This document shows positions 52,991-61,327 of a stretch of 64,000 nucleotides of DNA, one piece after another. The number at the start of each line of letters is the position of its first letter. The first letter of the stretch is position 1. The notes beneath the pieces were generated by a model. It did no database searches and was not told where the DNA came from. It saw only the letters and a list, made by a program, of their open reading frames with translations. The stretch is from Cupriavidus sp. P-10 (GTDB lineage Bacteria; Pseudomonadota; Gammaproteobacteria; Burkholderiales; Burkholderiaceae), in NCBI RefSeq assembly GCF_003402535.2, contig NZ_AP025171.1, forward strand, positions 2,666,001 to 2,730,000. Reading direction: 5' to 3'. The position numbers and the translations under genes are program-made.

Positions 52991-53422
52991 ATGATGACCG
53001 CAACGCAAGCCTTCTGGCCATTCCCTGCCTTCTTCACGACAGGCTTTGCCAGCCTGCAACAACTCCAGACCATGCAGGCGGATCTCGCCGAGACCTGGCG
53101 CCGGATGGCGGAACTGAACCTCGAATTTGCCCGCAGCATGGCAGACGAAATGCGCTTCGACACCGTGGGATTGCTGATGGAACACGATCCCGAGGCCCTG
53201 TACGCGCGCGAGATCGCCAGTGAGATGCCGCTGCTGGGCGGCCCGCTGCACTATGCCTCGGCGATGCTGGAACTGCTGGCGCGCGCCCAGCAGAAATGGC
53301 TCGATGGCTGGGGCCACCTGTTCATGCAGGGCTCGCTGACGGACTGGACGGCGGGGGCGCAGGCGGTCACCGACATCCCTGCCTGGCTGGTCCGGGAAAC
53401 CCCGCGCCCGCGGGCGGGCTGA
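52991..53422 (+). CDS. Small phasin-like helical protein
   Basis: The 143-residue product starts MMTATQAFWPFPAFFTTGFASLQQLQTM and is amphipathic and helical (ADLAETWRRMAELNLEFARSMADEMRF). This pattern resembles phasins that coat polyhydroxyalkanoate granules, but the match is loose. It follows norR by 141 bases on the same strand. The ATG at 52991 has GGAG eight bases upstream. Confidence 0.55.
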   Translation: MMTATQAFWPFPAFFTTGFASLQQLQTMQADLAETWRRMAELNLEFARSMADEMRFDTVGLLMEHDPEALYAREIASEMPLLGGPLHYASAMLELLARAQQKWLDGWGHLFMQGSLTDWTAGAQAVTDIPAWLVRETPRPRAG

Positions 53423-53601
53423 CCCGGCAAGGGCGCCGTGGCGGCGCGTGCCCGCACGCCGCGGCCAATTTTTCCTGCGCGCCTTGCCATGACAACGCGC
53501 GCACCCCGGTATCATGCAAATCATGACACCCTGGTCCGCCATCCCTGCCGTCCCGGCTGGCGGACCTCCACACAGGACTGGTTCAGGACGCGCCCCGCTT
53601 C

Positions 53602-55179
53602 ATGCCCTCATATCCACTGGTCCTGCTGCTTACCGTCGCCGTCGTCTGCTGCATCGGCATGGCCATTGCCACCTGGCCCCGGCGCGACGACCCCACCGTC
53701 CAGGCGTTCCTGGTATTGGCCTTCGGCGCGGTGGTCTGGAGCGGCGGACGCCTGCTTGAGATCAGTTCGACCGACCTGCCCGGGCGCATCCTGTGGGCCA
53801 AGATCCAGTACATCGGCATCGTCGCGGTGCCGATCGGCTGGCTGGTGGCGATGGTGCACCTGAGCCGCCCGCGCTACGTGGTGCCATGGTCGCGGCTGTG
53901 GCTGCCGGTGCTGGCGGCGGTGGTGACGGTGGTGCTGGTCTTCACCAACGAGCGGCACCACCTGGTCTGGACACGCATTACGCTGATGCCGCCCGGGGTC
54001 TCGCCCGGCGCGGTGTTCGAGCATGGCGCGGGCTACGTCGTGGTGGCCTTCTGGTCTTACTCGCTGCTGGCGCTGAGCTGGTATTTCCTGATGACGGCCG
54101 AAGTGCCCAACGACGCCCTGTCGCGCCGCGGCCGCGTCATCCTGGCCGGCGGCCTGGCCCTGCCGCTGATTGCCCATGTCGCTTACCTGAACCGCTGGAC
54201 CGGCCCGCTGGGCGGCGACCTGACCCCGGCCACGTTTTCGCTGATGGCGGTGCTGGTGTGGTTCTGCGCGCTGCGCACGCACCTGGACGATATTGGCCAC
54301 TACGCCCGCCTGCGCGTGTTCGATGCGCTGCGCGAGGGCTGCGTGATCGTGGACGCCAAGGGCGCGGTGGTCGAATTCAACCCGGCGGCAGCCCAGTTGT
54401 GGCCGGAGTTGCACCGCGGCAGCCCTGTGCCGGCCGGATGGGAGACGGCGCTGGACTCGGCGCAGGCCGCACCCGGCCTTGCGCCCGCCACGCCGCTGGT
54501 GCCGCCGGGTGCCCCGTTCGAGCTGACCGTGGAACGGGTCGAGCGCCTGGACGGCAGGCAGATCGGCAGCCTGGTGTTCATGCGCGATATCAGCCGCTTC
54601 CAGTCGCGCGAGCTGGCACTGACCGCGCGCCTTGGCCAGACCGAGGAGCAGCTGTGGCAGGTGCAGGCCGACCTCGACGTCGACGCGCTCACCGGCATCC
54701 CCAACCGGCGCTACTTCCAGCGCGAGTCGCTCGCCGCCGTGACCCGCGCCCATGAGCGCGGCCAGGCGCTGGGGCTGCTGATCCTGGATGTCGACCTGTT
54801 CAAGCAATACAACGACCTGCACGGGCACCTGGCCGGCGACGACTGCCTGCGCCAGATCGCCTGCGCGCTGGCCGGCACGGTGGCCGGCGAGCAGTTCTGC
54901 GCGCGGCTCGGCGGCGAGGAATTCGCGGCGGTGCTGCCCGGCGCATCGCGCGAGGAAACCCGCGACGTGGCGCGTCGCATGGTCGCAGCGGTGCGCGAGC
55001 TTGGCCTTGCGCACCGCGGCACGCCGGTGCAGCCCGTGGTGACGATCAGCGTCGGCGCGGTCTGCGCCGTGCCCGAGTCGCCTCGGCTGGACCCGCTGCT
55101 GCACCGCGCCGACAGCGCGATGTACCGCGCCAAGCGCGCGGGCCGCAACTGCTACATGCTGGATGGCGAAGCGGCCTGA
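53602..55179 (+). CDS. Membrane diguanylate cyclase (7TM histidine-kinase-N / PAS / GGDEF)
   Basis: The 525-residue protein has an N-terminal region of about seven helices (residues 1-225, including LVLLLTVAVVCCIGMAIA) of the HisKA_7TM sensory type. A PAS-like linker follows (about 235-330, VFDALREGCVIVDAKGAVVEFN). The GGDEF domain (about 350-520) has DALTGIPNRRYFQRE and the active motif RLGGEEFAAVLPG near 435. The GG-E-E-F loop is intact, so the cyclase is probably active. The RxxD inhibitory site is not seen in the five residues before it. It makes cyclic di-GMP in response to an unknown membrane signal. Confidence 0.92.
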   Translation: MPSYPLVLLLTVAVVCCIGMAIATWPRRDDPTVQAFLVLAFGAVVWSGGRLLEISSTDLPGRILWAKIQYIGIVAVPIGWLVAMVHLSRPRYVVPWSRLWLPVLAAVVTVVLVFTNERHHLVWTRITLMPPGVSPGAVFEHGAGYVVVAFWSYSLLALSWYFLMTAEVPNDALSRRGRVILAGGLALPLIAHVAYLNRWTGPLGGDLTPATFSLMAVLVWFCALRTHLDDIGHYARLRVFDALREGCVIVDAKGAVVEFNPAAAQLWPELHRGSPVPAGWETALDSAQAAPGLAPATPLVPPGAPFELTVERVERLDGRQIGSLVFMRDISRFQSRELALTARLGQTEEQLWQVQADLDVDALTGIPNRRYFQRESLAAVTRAHERGQALGLLILDVDLFKQYNDLHGHLAGDDCLRQIACALAGTVAGEQFCARLGGEEFAAVLPGASREETRDVARRMVAAVRELGLAHRGTPVQPVVTISVGAVCAVPESPRLDPLLHRADSAMYRAKRAGRNCYMLDGEAA

Positions 55180-55206
55180 CCGCCTGTGGCCGGGCCATGT
55201 CGCCGG

Positions 55207-55665
55207 CTAACCCGCGCGTACCGCCAGCGCACCCTGCAGCGCCACCAGCCGAGCCGCCGCCTGGCTGACCCACGCCGGCCGCGGCGCCGCATCGAGCCAG
55301 TACTTGACCTCAAGCCCGAGCGCGGTGTCGCCGCTGATCACCAGCTTGCGCTGGAAGAACAGCGTGTCGGTATCGGCCTCGCCGCCGAGCAGCCGCAGGT
55401 AGTCCACCGCGGCGGCGCGCAGCGTCAGCGCGGGTTCGCCGCCGCCGGCAGCGGCGGTGCGGAAGCGCCCGCCTTCGCAGCGGAACGGCACTTCCAGCCC
55501 CAGGTCCTGTAGCGTCAGCAGGAATACATGGCCTTCCAGCGCAGCCGGCGGCTCCAGCCAGCCGGCGCGGCGCGCCAGCTCCAGCGCCGCCACCAGCGGC
55601 AGCGCGCGTGCCCGCGCCGGCATGCGGCGATGCACGCCGGTCATCAGCTTGTGCAAAGTGTTCAT
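55207..55665 (-). CDS. ubiT: UbiT, SCP2-domain protein of anaerobic ubiquinone synthesis
   Basis: The 152-residue product has the SCP2 sterol-carrier fold (LEGHVFLLTLQDLGLEVPFRC, TLRAAAVDYLRLLGGEADTDTLFFQRKLVISGD). It matches UbiT (YhbT) of the O2-independent ubiquinone pathway, where it binds lipophilic quinone intermediates. Its start overlaps the end of ubiV (ATGA), tying the three ubiU-V-T genes into one operon. It converges on the GGDEF gene, 27 bases away. Confidence 0.92.
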   Translation of the reverse strand: MNTLHKLMTGVHRRMPARARALPLVAALELARRAGWLEPPAALEGHVFLLTLQDLGLEVPFRCEGGRFRTAAAGGGEPALTLRAAAVDYLRLLGGEADTDTLFFQRKLVISGDTALGLEVKYWLDAAPRPAWVSQAAARLVALQGALAVRAG

Positions 55666-56708
55666 GCCCGTGCCTCCCACGCAATGCCGGCGCTGCCATG
55701 CCAGTAGCCGTTGCACGGCTGCGCTCCCGCCGGCACGATGCCGCTGGGTGCCGGCGCGCGCGCGCCCGCGCGGATCGCCGCCAGTTGCTGCACCACCTCC
55801 AGCGTGCCGGTCGAATGCGGGCTGACGCGCAGCAGGTCGACGCCCATCGCGGCCATGGCGAGCGCCTCGCCGCACAGGTCCAGGCAGGTCGCGCTCTGTG
55901 TCTGCACGCCGTTGAGCGTGAAGAACGCCTGGCCATCGCCTGTGGCGGCGACCAGCCCGTCGGGGTAGTCCATGCAACGGAACTCGCAGCTGTCCTTGCG
56001 CAGGCGATGGTGGCGCGCGGTAAAGCAGCGCGCCGAGAACGCCAGCGGCATGCGGCCCCAGACAAAGGCCTCGACCGTGGTGCCGCCCGGCCGCGCCGCG
56101 GCCAGCGCGGCCAGCGTGCGGCCGTCCATTTCCACCGGCACGACGCAACCGGCCGCGCCCTGCTTCGCCAGCCAGGCCAGTGTGTCGGCATGGTAGACGT
56201 TCAGGTGCGGGCCGGCGATGAACGGCCGCCCGCCCATGCAGCGCACCGCGCCAAGGTCGTTGGCCTCGACCAGATAGCCGTGCTGATCGCAGGCGCGGCG
56301 CATCCAGGCGATGTCGGTATCGGACTCCACCAGCACCGGCGTGGACAGCACCACCTCCTTGCCGGCATCGCGCAGCATCTGCGCGATCTCCAGCCATTGC
56401 GCGTGGCGCAGTTCGTGGCGCCGCGTGCAGACGGTCTCGCCGAGGTAGACGCGGTCCACCGGGGCGTCGGCGACCGAGGCGTAGAACTGCAGCACGCGCT
56501 CGCGTGGCCAGTAATACAGCAGCGGACCGAGGGCAATGCCAAAGCCCGCGGCGGCGGGTCGTGATGTGGCTTGTGTAGCGGCTTGTGCGGCGGCTTGTGC
56601 GGCGGCTTGTGCAGCCGGTTGCGGCACGGTGGCCGCGGCGGTGTCGGGCATGGCAGTGTCCATCGTGGCGAAGGCGGCGGGATCGGGGCAGGTCGCGTCC
56701 ATTGGCAT
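55662..56708 (-). CDS. ubiV: UbiV, U32-family iron-sulfur subunit of anaerobic ubiquinone hydroxylation
   Basis: The 348-residue product is a U32 protease-like protein matching UbiV (YhbV). Four cysteines fit the [4Fe-4S] set: GETVCTRRHE, then SARCFTARHHRLRKDSCEFRC (three Cys). With UbiU it hydroxylates ubiquinone precursors without O2. The start overlaps the ubiU stop (TGATG at 56706-56710); an ATG at 56717 is possible. The N-terminus carries an Ala/Gln-rich extension encoded by four 12-bp repeats, which shorter UbiV proteins lack. Confidence 0.93.
   Translation of the reverse strand: MPMDATCPDPAAFATMDTAMPDTAAATVPQPAAQAAAQAAAQAATQATSRPAAAGFGIALGPLLYYWPRERVLQFYASVADAPVDRVYLGETVCTRRHELRHAQWLEIAQMLRDAGKEVVLSTPVLVESDTDIAWMRRACDQHGYLVEANDLGAVRCMGGRPFIAGPHLNVYHADTLAWLAKQGAAGCVVPVEMDGRTLAALAAARPGGTTVEAFVWGRMPLAFSARCFTARHHRLRKDSCEFRCMDYPDGLVAATGDGQAFFTLNGVQTQSATCLDLCGEALAMAAMGVDLLRVSPHSTGTLEVVQQLAAIRAGARAPAPSGIVPAGAQPCNGYWHGSAGIAWEARA
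56568..56615. repeat. Four 12-bp tandem repeats in ubiV
   Basis: ggcttgtgtagc, ggcttgtgcggc (twice) and ggcttgtgcagc run head to tail. On the minus strand they encode Ala-Gln-Ala-Ala repeats (AQAAAQAAAQAATQAT). The unit is a multiple of three, so changes in copy number keep the frame. Confidence 0.85.
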
Positions 56709-57766
56709 CACCGCCATGGCCGGTCGTAGGCGCCCTGGGTCACCTGGTCGCCCTCGGCATGGCGGCCCAGCGTGGCCTGCCATTCCTGGCGCGGCGCGAA
56801 GCGCGCGGGATCGCCGCAGGCGTCGTCGATGGCCGCGCGCAGCACGCCGACCACATCGGCGACATAGCGCGGGCTGCGCTGCCGGCCTTCGATCTTGATC
56901 GCGGCAATGCCCATGCCGACCAGCGCGGGCAGCAGCGACAGCGCGTTGAGGCTGGTTGGCTCTTCCAGCACATAGCCGCGCTCGCCCTCCACCTCGAAGC
57001 GGCCCTTGCACAGCGTCGGATAGCCGGCCGGCTCGCCGGGCGCGTAGCTGTCGATCAGGATGCCGGACAGGCGCGCCTGCATGGTGCCGTCCTGCTCGGT
57101 CCAGCGCACCGCATGCGCCGGCGAGCAGACCCCCTTGTTGTTGGGCGAATCGCCGGTCGCGTAGGAGGACAGCAGGCAGCGCCCTTCGGCCATCACGCAC
57201 AGGCTGCCGAAGCCGAACACTTCCAGTTCGACACTGGTCTGCCGCGCGAGCTTGCCGATCTGCGCCAGCGACAGCACCCGCGGCAGCACCACGCGGCGGA
57301 TATTGAAGCGCTCGCGCATCAGTTCGATGGCATCGGCGTGCGTGGCCGAGCCCTGCACCGACAGGTGCAGGCGCAGCCGGGGATGGCGCTCGCAGGCATA
57401 GCCCATCAGCCCGGCGTCGGCCATGATGACCGCATCGGCACCCAGTTCAGCGGCGGCGTCGACGGCGCGGTGCCACTGCGCCACCGCGCCCATCTGCGCG
57501 AAGGTGTTGATCGCGAACAGCACTTCGGCACCGCGCGCATGGGCTTCCGCGACGCCGGTGCGGATGTCGGCCTCGGTGAAATTCAGGCCGCCAAAGTTGC
57601 GGGCATTGGTGGCATCGCGCAGGCCCAGGTAGACCGCGTCGGCGCCGTGCTGCAGCGCCATGCGCAGCGCCGCCAGCGACCCGGCGGGTGCAACCAGCTG
57701 GGGCCGGCGTGGCGCGCAGGCAGGCGCAACGGTGGCCGCATCCGGGCCAGTACAGGCAGTTGTCAT
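56708..57766 (-). CDS. ubiU: UbiU, U32-family iron-sulfur subunit of anaerobic ubiquinone hydroxylation
   Basis: The 352-residue product is a U32-family protein matching UbiU (YhbU). PQLVAPAGSLAALRMALQHGADAVYLG begins the conserved core. Four cysteines in SLCVMAEGRCLLSSYATGD, KGVCSPAH and TLCKGRFEV match the iron-sulfur ligands of UbiU. It partners UbiV. The ATG at 57766 has a weak ribosome site. The gene is preceded by an FNR-like box 75 bases upstream (57841-57854), in keeping with anaerobic induction, and is divergent from the FMN oxidoreductase. Confidence 0.94.
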   Translation of the reverse strand: MTTACTGPDAATVAPACAPRRPQLVAPAGSLAALRMALQHGADAVYLGLRDATNARNFGGLNFTEADIRTGVAEAHARGAEVLFAINTFAQMGAVAQWHRAVDAAAELGADAVIMADAGLMGYACERHPRLRLHLSVQGSATHADAIELMRERFNIRRVVLPRVLSLAQIGKLARQTSVELEVFGFGSLCVMAEGRCLLSSYATGDSPNNKGVCSPAHAVRWTEQDGTMQARLSGILIDSYAPGEPAGYPTLCKGRFEVEGERGYVLEEPTSLNALSLLPALVGMGIAAIKIEGRQRSPRYVADVVGVLRAAIDDACGDPARFAPRQEWQATLGRHAEGDQVTQGAYDRPWR

Positions 57767-57840
57767 GGTGTGGAAAGCAGGGACAAGGGAAACAGGACAA
57801 GAACAGCGGCCGATGCTAGCCACGCGCTGGCGGCAGGGGC

Positions 57841-57854
57841 TTGATCCCGCGCAA
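57841..57854. promoter_or_regulatory. FNR/Dnr-like box between ubiU and the FMN oxidoreductase
   Basis: ttgatcccgcgcaa fits TTGAT-N4-ATCAA with only two mismatches in the right half. It lies 75 bases before the ubiU start and 188 before the FMN oxidoreductase start. It could drive both divergent genes under low oxygen or NO through the Dnr-type regulator at 59275. Confidence 0.6.
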
Positions 57855-58041
57855 ACCGGCACCAATGGCACATGGCTCGCGCCGGCGTATGCCGGTCGGC
57901 GTAGGCCGATGGCAGTCAGCGCCCGTGCGCTTGACCTGCGGCAAACGCAGGGTCTTTCCGCTGTGCCACGCTTCGCCAGTCACCCCCCCGCGCCAGGCCG
58001 GCTGCCGGCCACACGCGATTCACCTTCCGGAGATCCCTTTT

Positions 58042-59217
58042 ATGAACGAACACTGGCTGAAGCTGGCCGGCCGCCGCCTGTTGCCCATCGTGCAGGGCGG
58101 CATGGGCATCGGCATCTCGGCGCACCGGCTTGCCGGCGCAGTGGCACGCGAGAACGGCGTGGGCACCATCGCCAGCATCGACCTGCGCCACCACCACCCC
58201 GACCTGATGGCACGCACCCGCGGCGTGCGCGACAAGGCCGGCATCGAGGCCGCCAACCTGGAGGCGCTCGACCGCGAAATCCGCGCCGCGCGCATGTTGT
58301 CGGGAGGCCGCGGGCTGATTGCGGTCAATGTGATGAAGGCGGTGGGCTCGCACGCCTCGCTGGTGCGCCAGGCTTGCGAAAGCGGCGCCGATGCCATCGT
58401 GATGGGCGCCGGACTGCCACTGGACCTGCCGGAACTGGCCGCCGACCACCCCAAAGTGGCGCTGATCCCGATCCTGTCCGAGTCGCGCGGCATCGGCCTG
58501 GTGCTGCGCCGCTGGATGAAGAAGGGCCGGCTGCCCGATGCCATCGTGGTCGAGCACCCGGCCCATGCCGGCGGCCACCTTGGCGCGGCGACGATCCAGG
58601 ACCTGTCCGAGCCGCGTTTTTCGTTCTCGCGCGTGCTGGCCGAATGCCGCGAGCTGTTCCAGTCGCTGGGCCTCGCATGGGACAGCATCCCGCTGATCGT
58701 GGCCGGCGGCATCGACAGCCATGCCAAGGTGCGCCACTGGCTCAACGAGGGTGCCGCCGCGGTGCAGCTCGGCACCGCCTTTGCCGTCACCGAGGAATGC
58801 GATGCGCATCCGGCCTTCAAGCAGGTGCTGGCCACCGCGCGGCCCGAGACGCTGCGCGAGTTCACCAGCGTTGCCGGCCTGCCGGCGCGCGCGGTGCTGA
58901 CGCCGTGGCTGTCGCGCTACCTGTCGAGCGAGGCCAGGCTGCAGCGCCGCGCCAAGGTACGCGAGTGCCTGGAAGGGTTCGATTGCCTGCAATCGTGCGG
59001 CCTGCGCGACGGCATCGCGCGCATCGGCCAGTTCTGCATCGACCTCAAGCTGGCGCAGGCGGTACGCGGCGACGTGGAGCGCGGGCTGTTCTTTCGCGGC
59101 AAGGGTGCGCTGCCGTTCGGCGAAGCGATCCGCCCGGTGGCCGAGCTGATCCACTACCTGATGACGGGGGAAAAGCCTGCGGCACTGATGCCGGCCAAGG
59201 CAGCGGCCACGGCCTGA
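58042..59217 (+). CDS. FMN-dependent NMO-family oxidoreductase, FabX/UfaA-like
   Basis: The 391-residue product has the nitronate-monooxygenase-like TIM barrel: LPIVQGGMGIGISAHRLAGAVA at the start, GADAIVMGAGLPLDLPE, EHPAHAGGHLGAA and IPLIVAGGIDSHAKV. Near the C-terminus Cys309, Cys315, Cys319 and Cys332 are spaced C-x5-C-x3-C-x12-C, which simple nitronate monooxygenases lack. FabX (Helicobacter) and UfaA (Neisseria) are NMO homologues that make unsaturated fatty acids without FabA, and FabX holds an iron-sulfur cluster. The anaerobic gene neighbourhood and FNR-like box fit that role. CCGGAG precedes the ATG. A plain nitronate monooxygenase is the alternative. Confidence 0.8.
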   Translation: MNEHWLKLAGRRLLPIVQGGMGIGISAHRLAGAVARENGVGTIASIDLRHHHPDLMARTRGVRDKAGIEAANLEALDREIRAARMLSGGRGLIAVNVMKAVGSHASLVRQACESGADAIVMGAGLPLDLPELAADHPKVALIPILSESRGIGLVLRRWMKKGRLPDAIVVEHPAHAGGHLGAATIQDLSEPRFSFSRVLAECRELFQSLGLAWDSIPLIVAGGIDSHAKVRHWLNEGAAAVQLGTAFAVTEECDAHPAFKQVLATARPETLREFTSVAGLPARAVLTPWLSRYLSSEARLQRRAKVRECLEGFDCLQSCGLRDGIARIGQFCIDLKLAQAVRGDVERGLFFRGKGALPFGEAIRPVAELIHYLMTGEKPAALMPAKAAATA

Positions 59218-59274
59218 GCGCTGTTGGCGCGTGCCGGTTCGCCTGCACGCGGCGCCTGACTCCCCGAGCGGCCG

Positions 59275-59967
59275 TCAGGCCGCCGCCAGCTCGCCCGGGC
59301 CGGCCTGGCGCGCCAACCCATCCGGATCGATCAGGTAGATCTTGCCGCGCTCGATCCGCACCAGCCGCTCGGCGCAGAACCTGTGCATCACGCGCGACAG
59401 GGTCTCGGGCGTGATCCCCAGCTTTGACGCAATCACGCGCTGCGTGCAGGCCAGCCAGGTGCGCCGCGTGGCGAACGCCTGCTCGCGCAGGAAGCCCGCC
59501 ACACGCTGCAGCGCGGTCTGCAGGCTGATCGCCTCGATATCGCGCATCAGCCCATGCAATCGGCCCGACAGGTTGCGCAGCAACTGCGCGGCCAGCAGCG
59601 GATCCTGCATGACGGCCTGCCACAGCGCCGTCTTGCCGATCTGCAGCACCAGCGTGCGCGTCTGCGCCTGGCAGGCCATGCGCCCCGGCACGTCGAGGCA
59701 GAGCAGGTCTTCGCCGAAGGCCGCGCCCGGACCGAAGACTTCGATGGCGCGCTCGCCGGCGGCTTCGTCGCCGGCCGGTGGCTGCAGCGCCAGCTTGACC
59801 AGGCCCTCCAGCACGATCGTCAGGCCGGCACCTGGCTCGCCGCCACGGAACAGGTATTCGCCCTTGCGCAGGCAGCACAGCGTTGCCGCGGCGCGCAACT
59901 GCGCCACCACGGCTGCATCGACGCCGCGGAACAATGGCAGCGCTTCCAGGTTGATGGCTTCACCCAT
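59275..59967 (-). CDS. dnr: Crp/Fnr-family regulator, Dnr type
   Basis: The 230-residue product has an N-terminal cNMP-like effector domain and a C-terminal HTH_Crp domain (RVIASKLGITPETLSRVMHRF). It lacks the N-terminal cysteine pattern of oxygen-sensing FNR; only Cys31-Cys32 are present. This suits a Dnr/NnrR-type nitric-oxide responder using heme. The ATG at 59967 has AAGGAGG eight bases upstream. It overlaps the end of the NnrS-like gene by eight bases. It is the likely reader of the TTGAT-type boxes at 57841 and 61992. Confidence 0.85.
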   Translation of the reverse strand: MGEAINLEALPLFRGVDAAVVAQLRAAATLCCLRKGEYLFRGGEPGAGLTIVLEGLVKLALQPPAGDEAAGERAIEVFGPGAAFGEDLLCLDVPGRMACQAQTRTLVLQIGKTALWQAVMQDPLLAAQLLRNLSGRLHGLMRDIEAISLQTALQRVAGFLREQAFATRRTWLACTQRVIASKLGITPETLSRVMHRFCAERLVRIERGKIYLIDPDGLARQAGPGELAAA

Positions 59968-61303
59968 GGTGATGACCTCCTTCGACATGACTGCCTTCAG
60001 CATTCCGGGCCGCATGGCGCGGCGGCAGGCCGCCACGGCGGCGCATCTGCCGCATGCAGCGCAACGCGGACAACAATTGCCAGCCCAGCCACGCATTGGC
60101 CGCGGCGAGCAGCAGGCCGCCGGCGCGGGCCAGCGGCAGGGGTGCCAGCGGCAGCGCCAGCAGCAGCCCGTAGGCTGCCAGCAGCAACCAAGACTGGCGG
60201 CGTTGCCGGGCGGGCACGATGATGGCCTGCATGGCCGGCGCGCGCGCGCGCGGCGGCAGCAGCCGGCGCAAATGCAGCCAGACCAGGAACGGCACGATCT
60301 TGCCGAGCATCGCCGTGACCGGCAGCACGCCGCTGCCGACCAGCGCCATGGTGCCGGCCCACCACGCCAGCGGTACGTCCGAATCCGGCCACACGATCGC
60401 CGCCGCGCCCAGCACGGCGGCACCCAGCATGCTGGCGCAGGCCACCGGCCACAGCAGCCACAGCGGATCCTGGCGGCGCCGCGCGCGCAGCGTGCCGGCC
60501 AGCCCGCAGGCGGCCACCACGGCGACAAAGGCCAGCCACGCCAGCAGCAACGCCTGGCCCAAGGCAGGTTGCCCAGGCCACAAGAGGGTTGCCATGCTGA
60601 ACAGCGCCAGCGGCACCCAATGCGCCATCGGCAGGCCGCACGCCAGTGCCGCGGGCAGGCGCCGCGTCTGCCAGAACATCGGCAAGACCGTGTTGGCCAC
60701 GCCGGTCAGCAGCGCCGCCAGCCAGCCGCCCAGCGCCCAGGCCATATGCATGCCCAGCACCGGCGCCACCGGCACCTGCCACCAGCCGCCGAAGGTGCCG
60801 GCCAGCGCGATGCCGCACAGCGCCGCGGCCAGCAGCGGCGCGCCGATGCCGGTCAGCGTGCGCGTGGTGGCGTCTACCGCGACCACGCGCCGCCCGGCTG
60901 CGAGCAACAGCGCGCCAGCCAGCAGCAGCAGCACGCCGGCCGCGGCGGCGGCCTGCATGCCTGCCGGGGCGCCGCCGAGCAGCCCGAAGCCCAGCCCGGC
61001 GGCCACGCCGGCACCGGCAACGGCGACAAATGGCGCGAGCACGCCGACACCCGGCACGGCCACGCCCGCCACCACCGGCATCATCTGGAACAACGCGCCC
61101 ACCATCACCGGCATCAGCATGCCCAGCGCGAGCACATGGACCGCCACCAGCGCCAGTGGCGCAAAGCGGTCCGGCAAGCCGTCAGCGGGCCCCGCCGCGA
61201 GCAGCAGCCCTGCCGCGGCGCCCAGCCATGGCGCCGGCACCAGGCAGCCGAACACCACCGCGGGGCGCGGCGCGCGCTCGTAGTCGAGGTTGGCGGCTTT
61301 CAT
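59960..61303 (-). CDS. Polytopic membrane protein, NnrS / heme-copper-oxidase-subunit-I-like
   Basis: The 447-residue protein has about twelve hydrophobic helices. Histidines lie in conserved positions of a heme-copper-like scaffold (LVAVHVLALGMLMPVMVGALFQMMPVVAG, then GMHMAWALGGWLAALLTGVANTVLPMFWQT). It ends in a His-rich tail (GSHVEGGHHHG). Proteins of this kind are encoded beside dnr and nnrS genes in denitrifiers, where they are linked to NO resistance or heme handling, but the biochemical role is unsettled. It is the middle gene of hemerythrin, NnrS-like, dnr. Confidence 0.75.
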   Translation of the reverse strand: MKAANLDYERAPRPAVVFGCLVPAPWLGAAAGLLLAAGPADGLPDRFAPLALVAVHVLALGMLMPVMVGALFQMMPVVAGVAVPGVGVLAPFVAVAGAGVAAGLGFGLLGGAPAGMQAAAAAGVLLLLAGALLLAAGRRVVAVDATTRTLTGIGAPLLAAALCGIALAGTFGGWWQVPVAPVLGMHMAWALGGWLAALLTGVANTVLPMFWQTRRLPAALACGLPMAHWVPLALFSMATLLWPGQPALGQALLLAWLAFVAVVAACGLAGTLRARRRQDPLWLLWPVACASMLGAAVLGAAAIVWPDSDVPLAWWAGTMALVGSGVLPVTAMLGKIVPFLVWLHLRRLLPPRARAPAMQAIIVPARQRRQSWLLLAAYGLLLALPLAPLPLARAGGLLLAAANAWLGWQLLSALRCMRQMRRRGGLPPRHAARNAEGSHVEGGHHHG

Positions 61304-61327
61304 CCCGGTTGCCTTGCCTCGCCAGCG

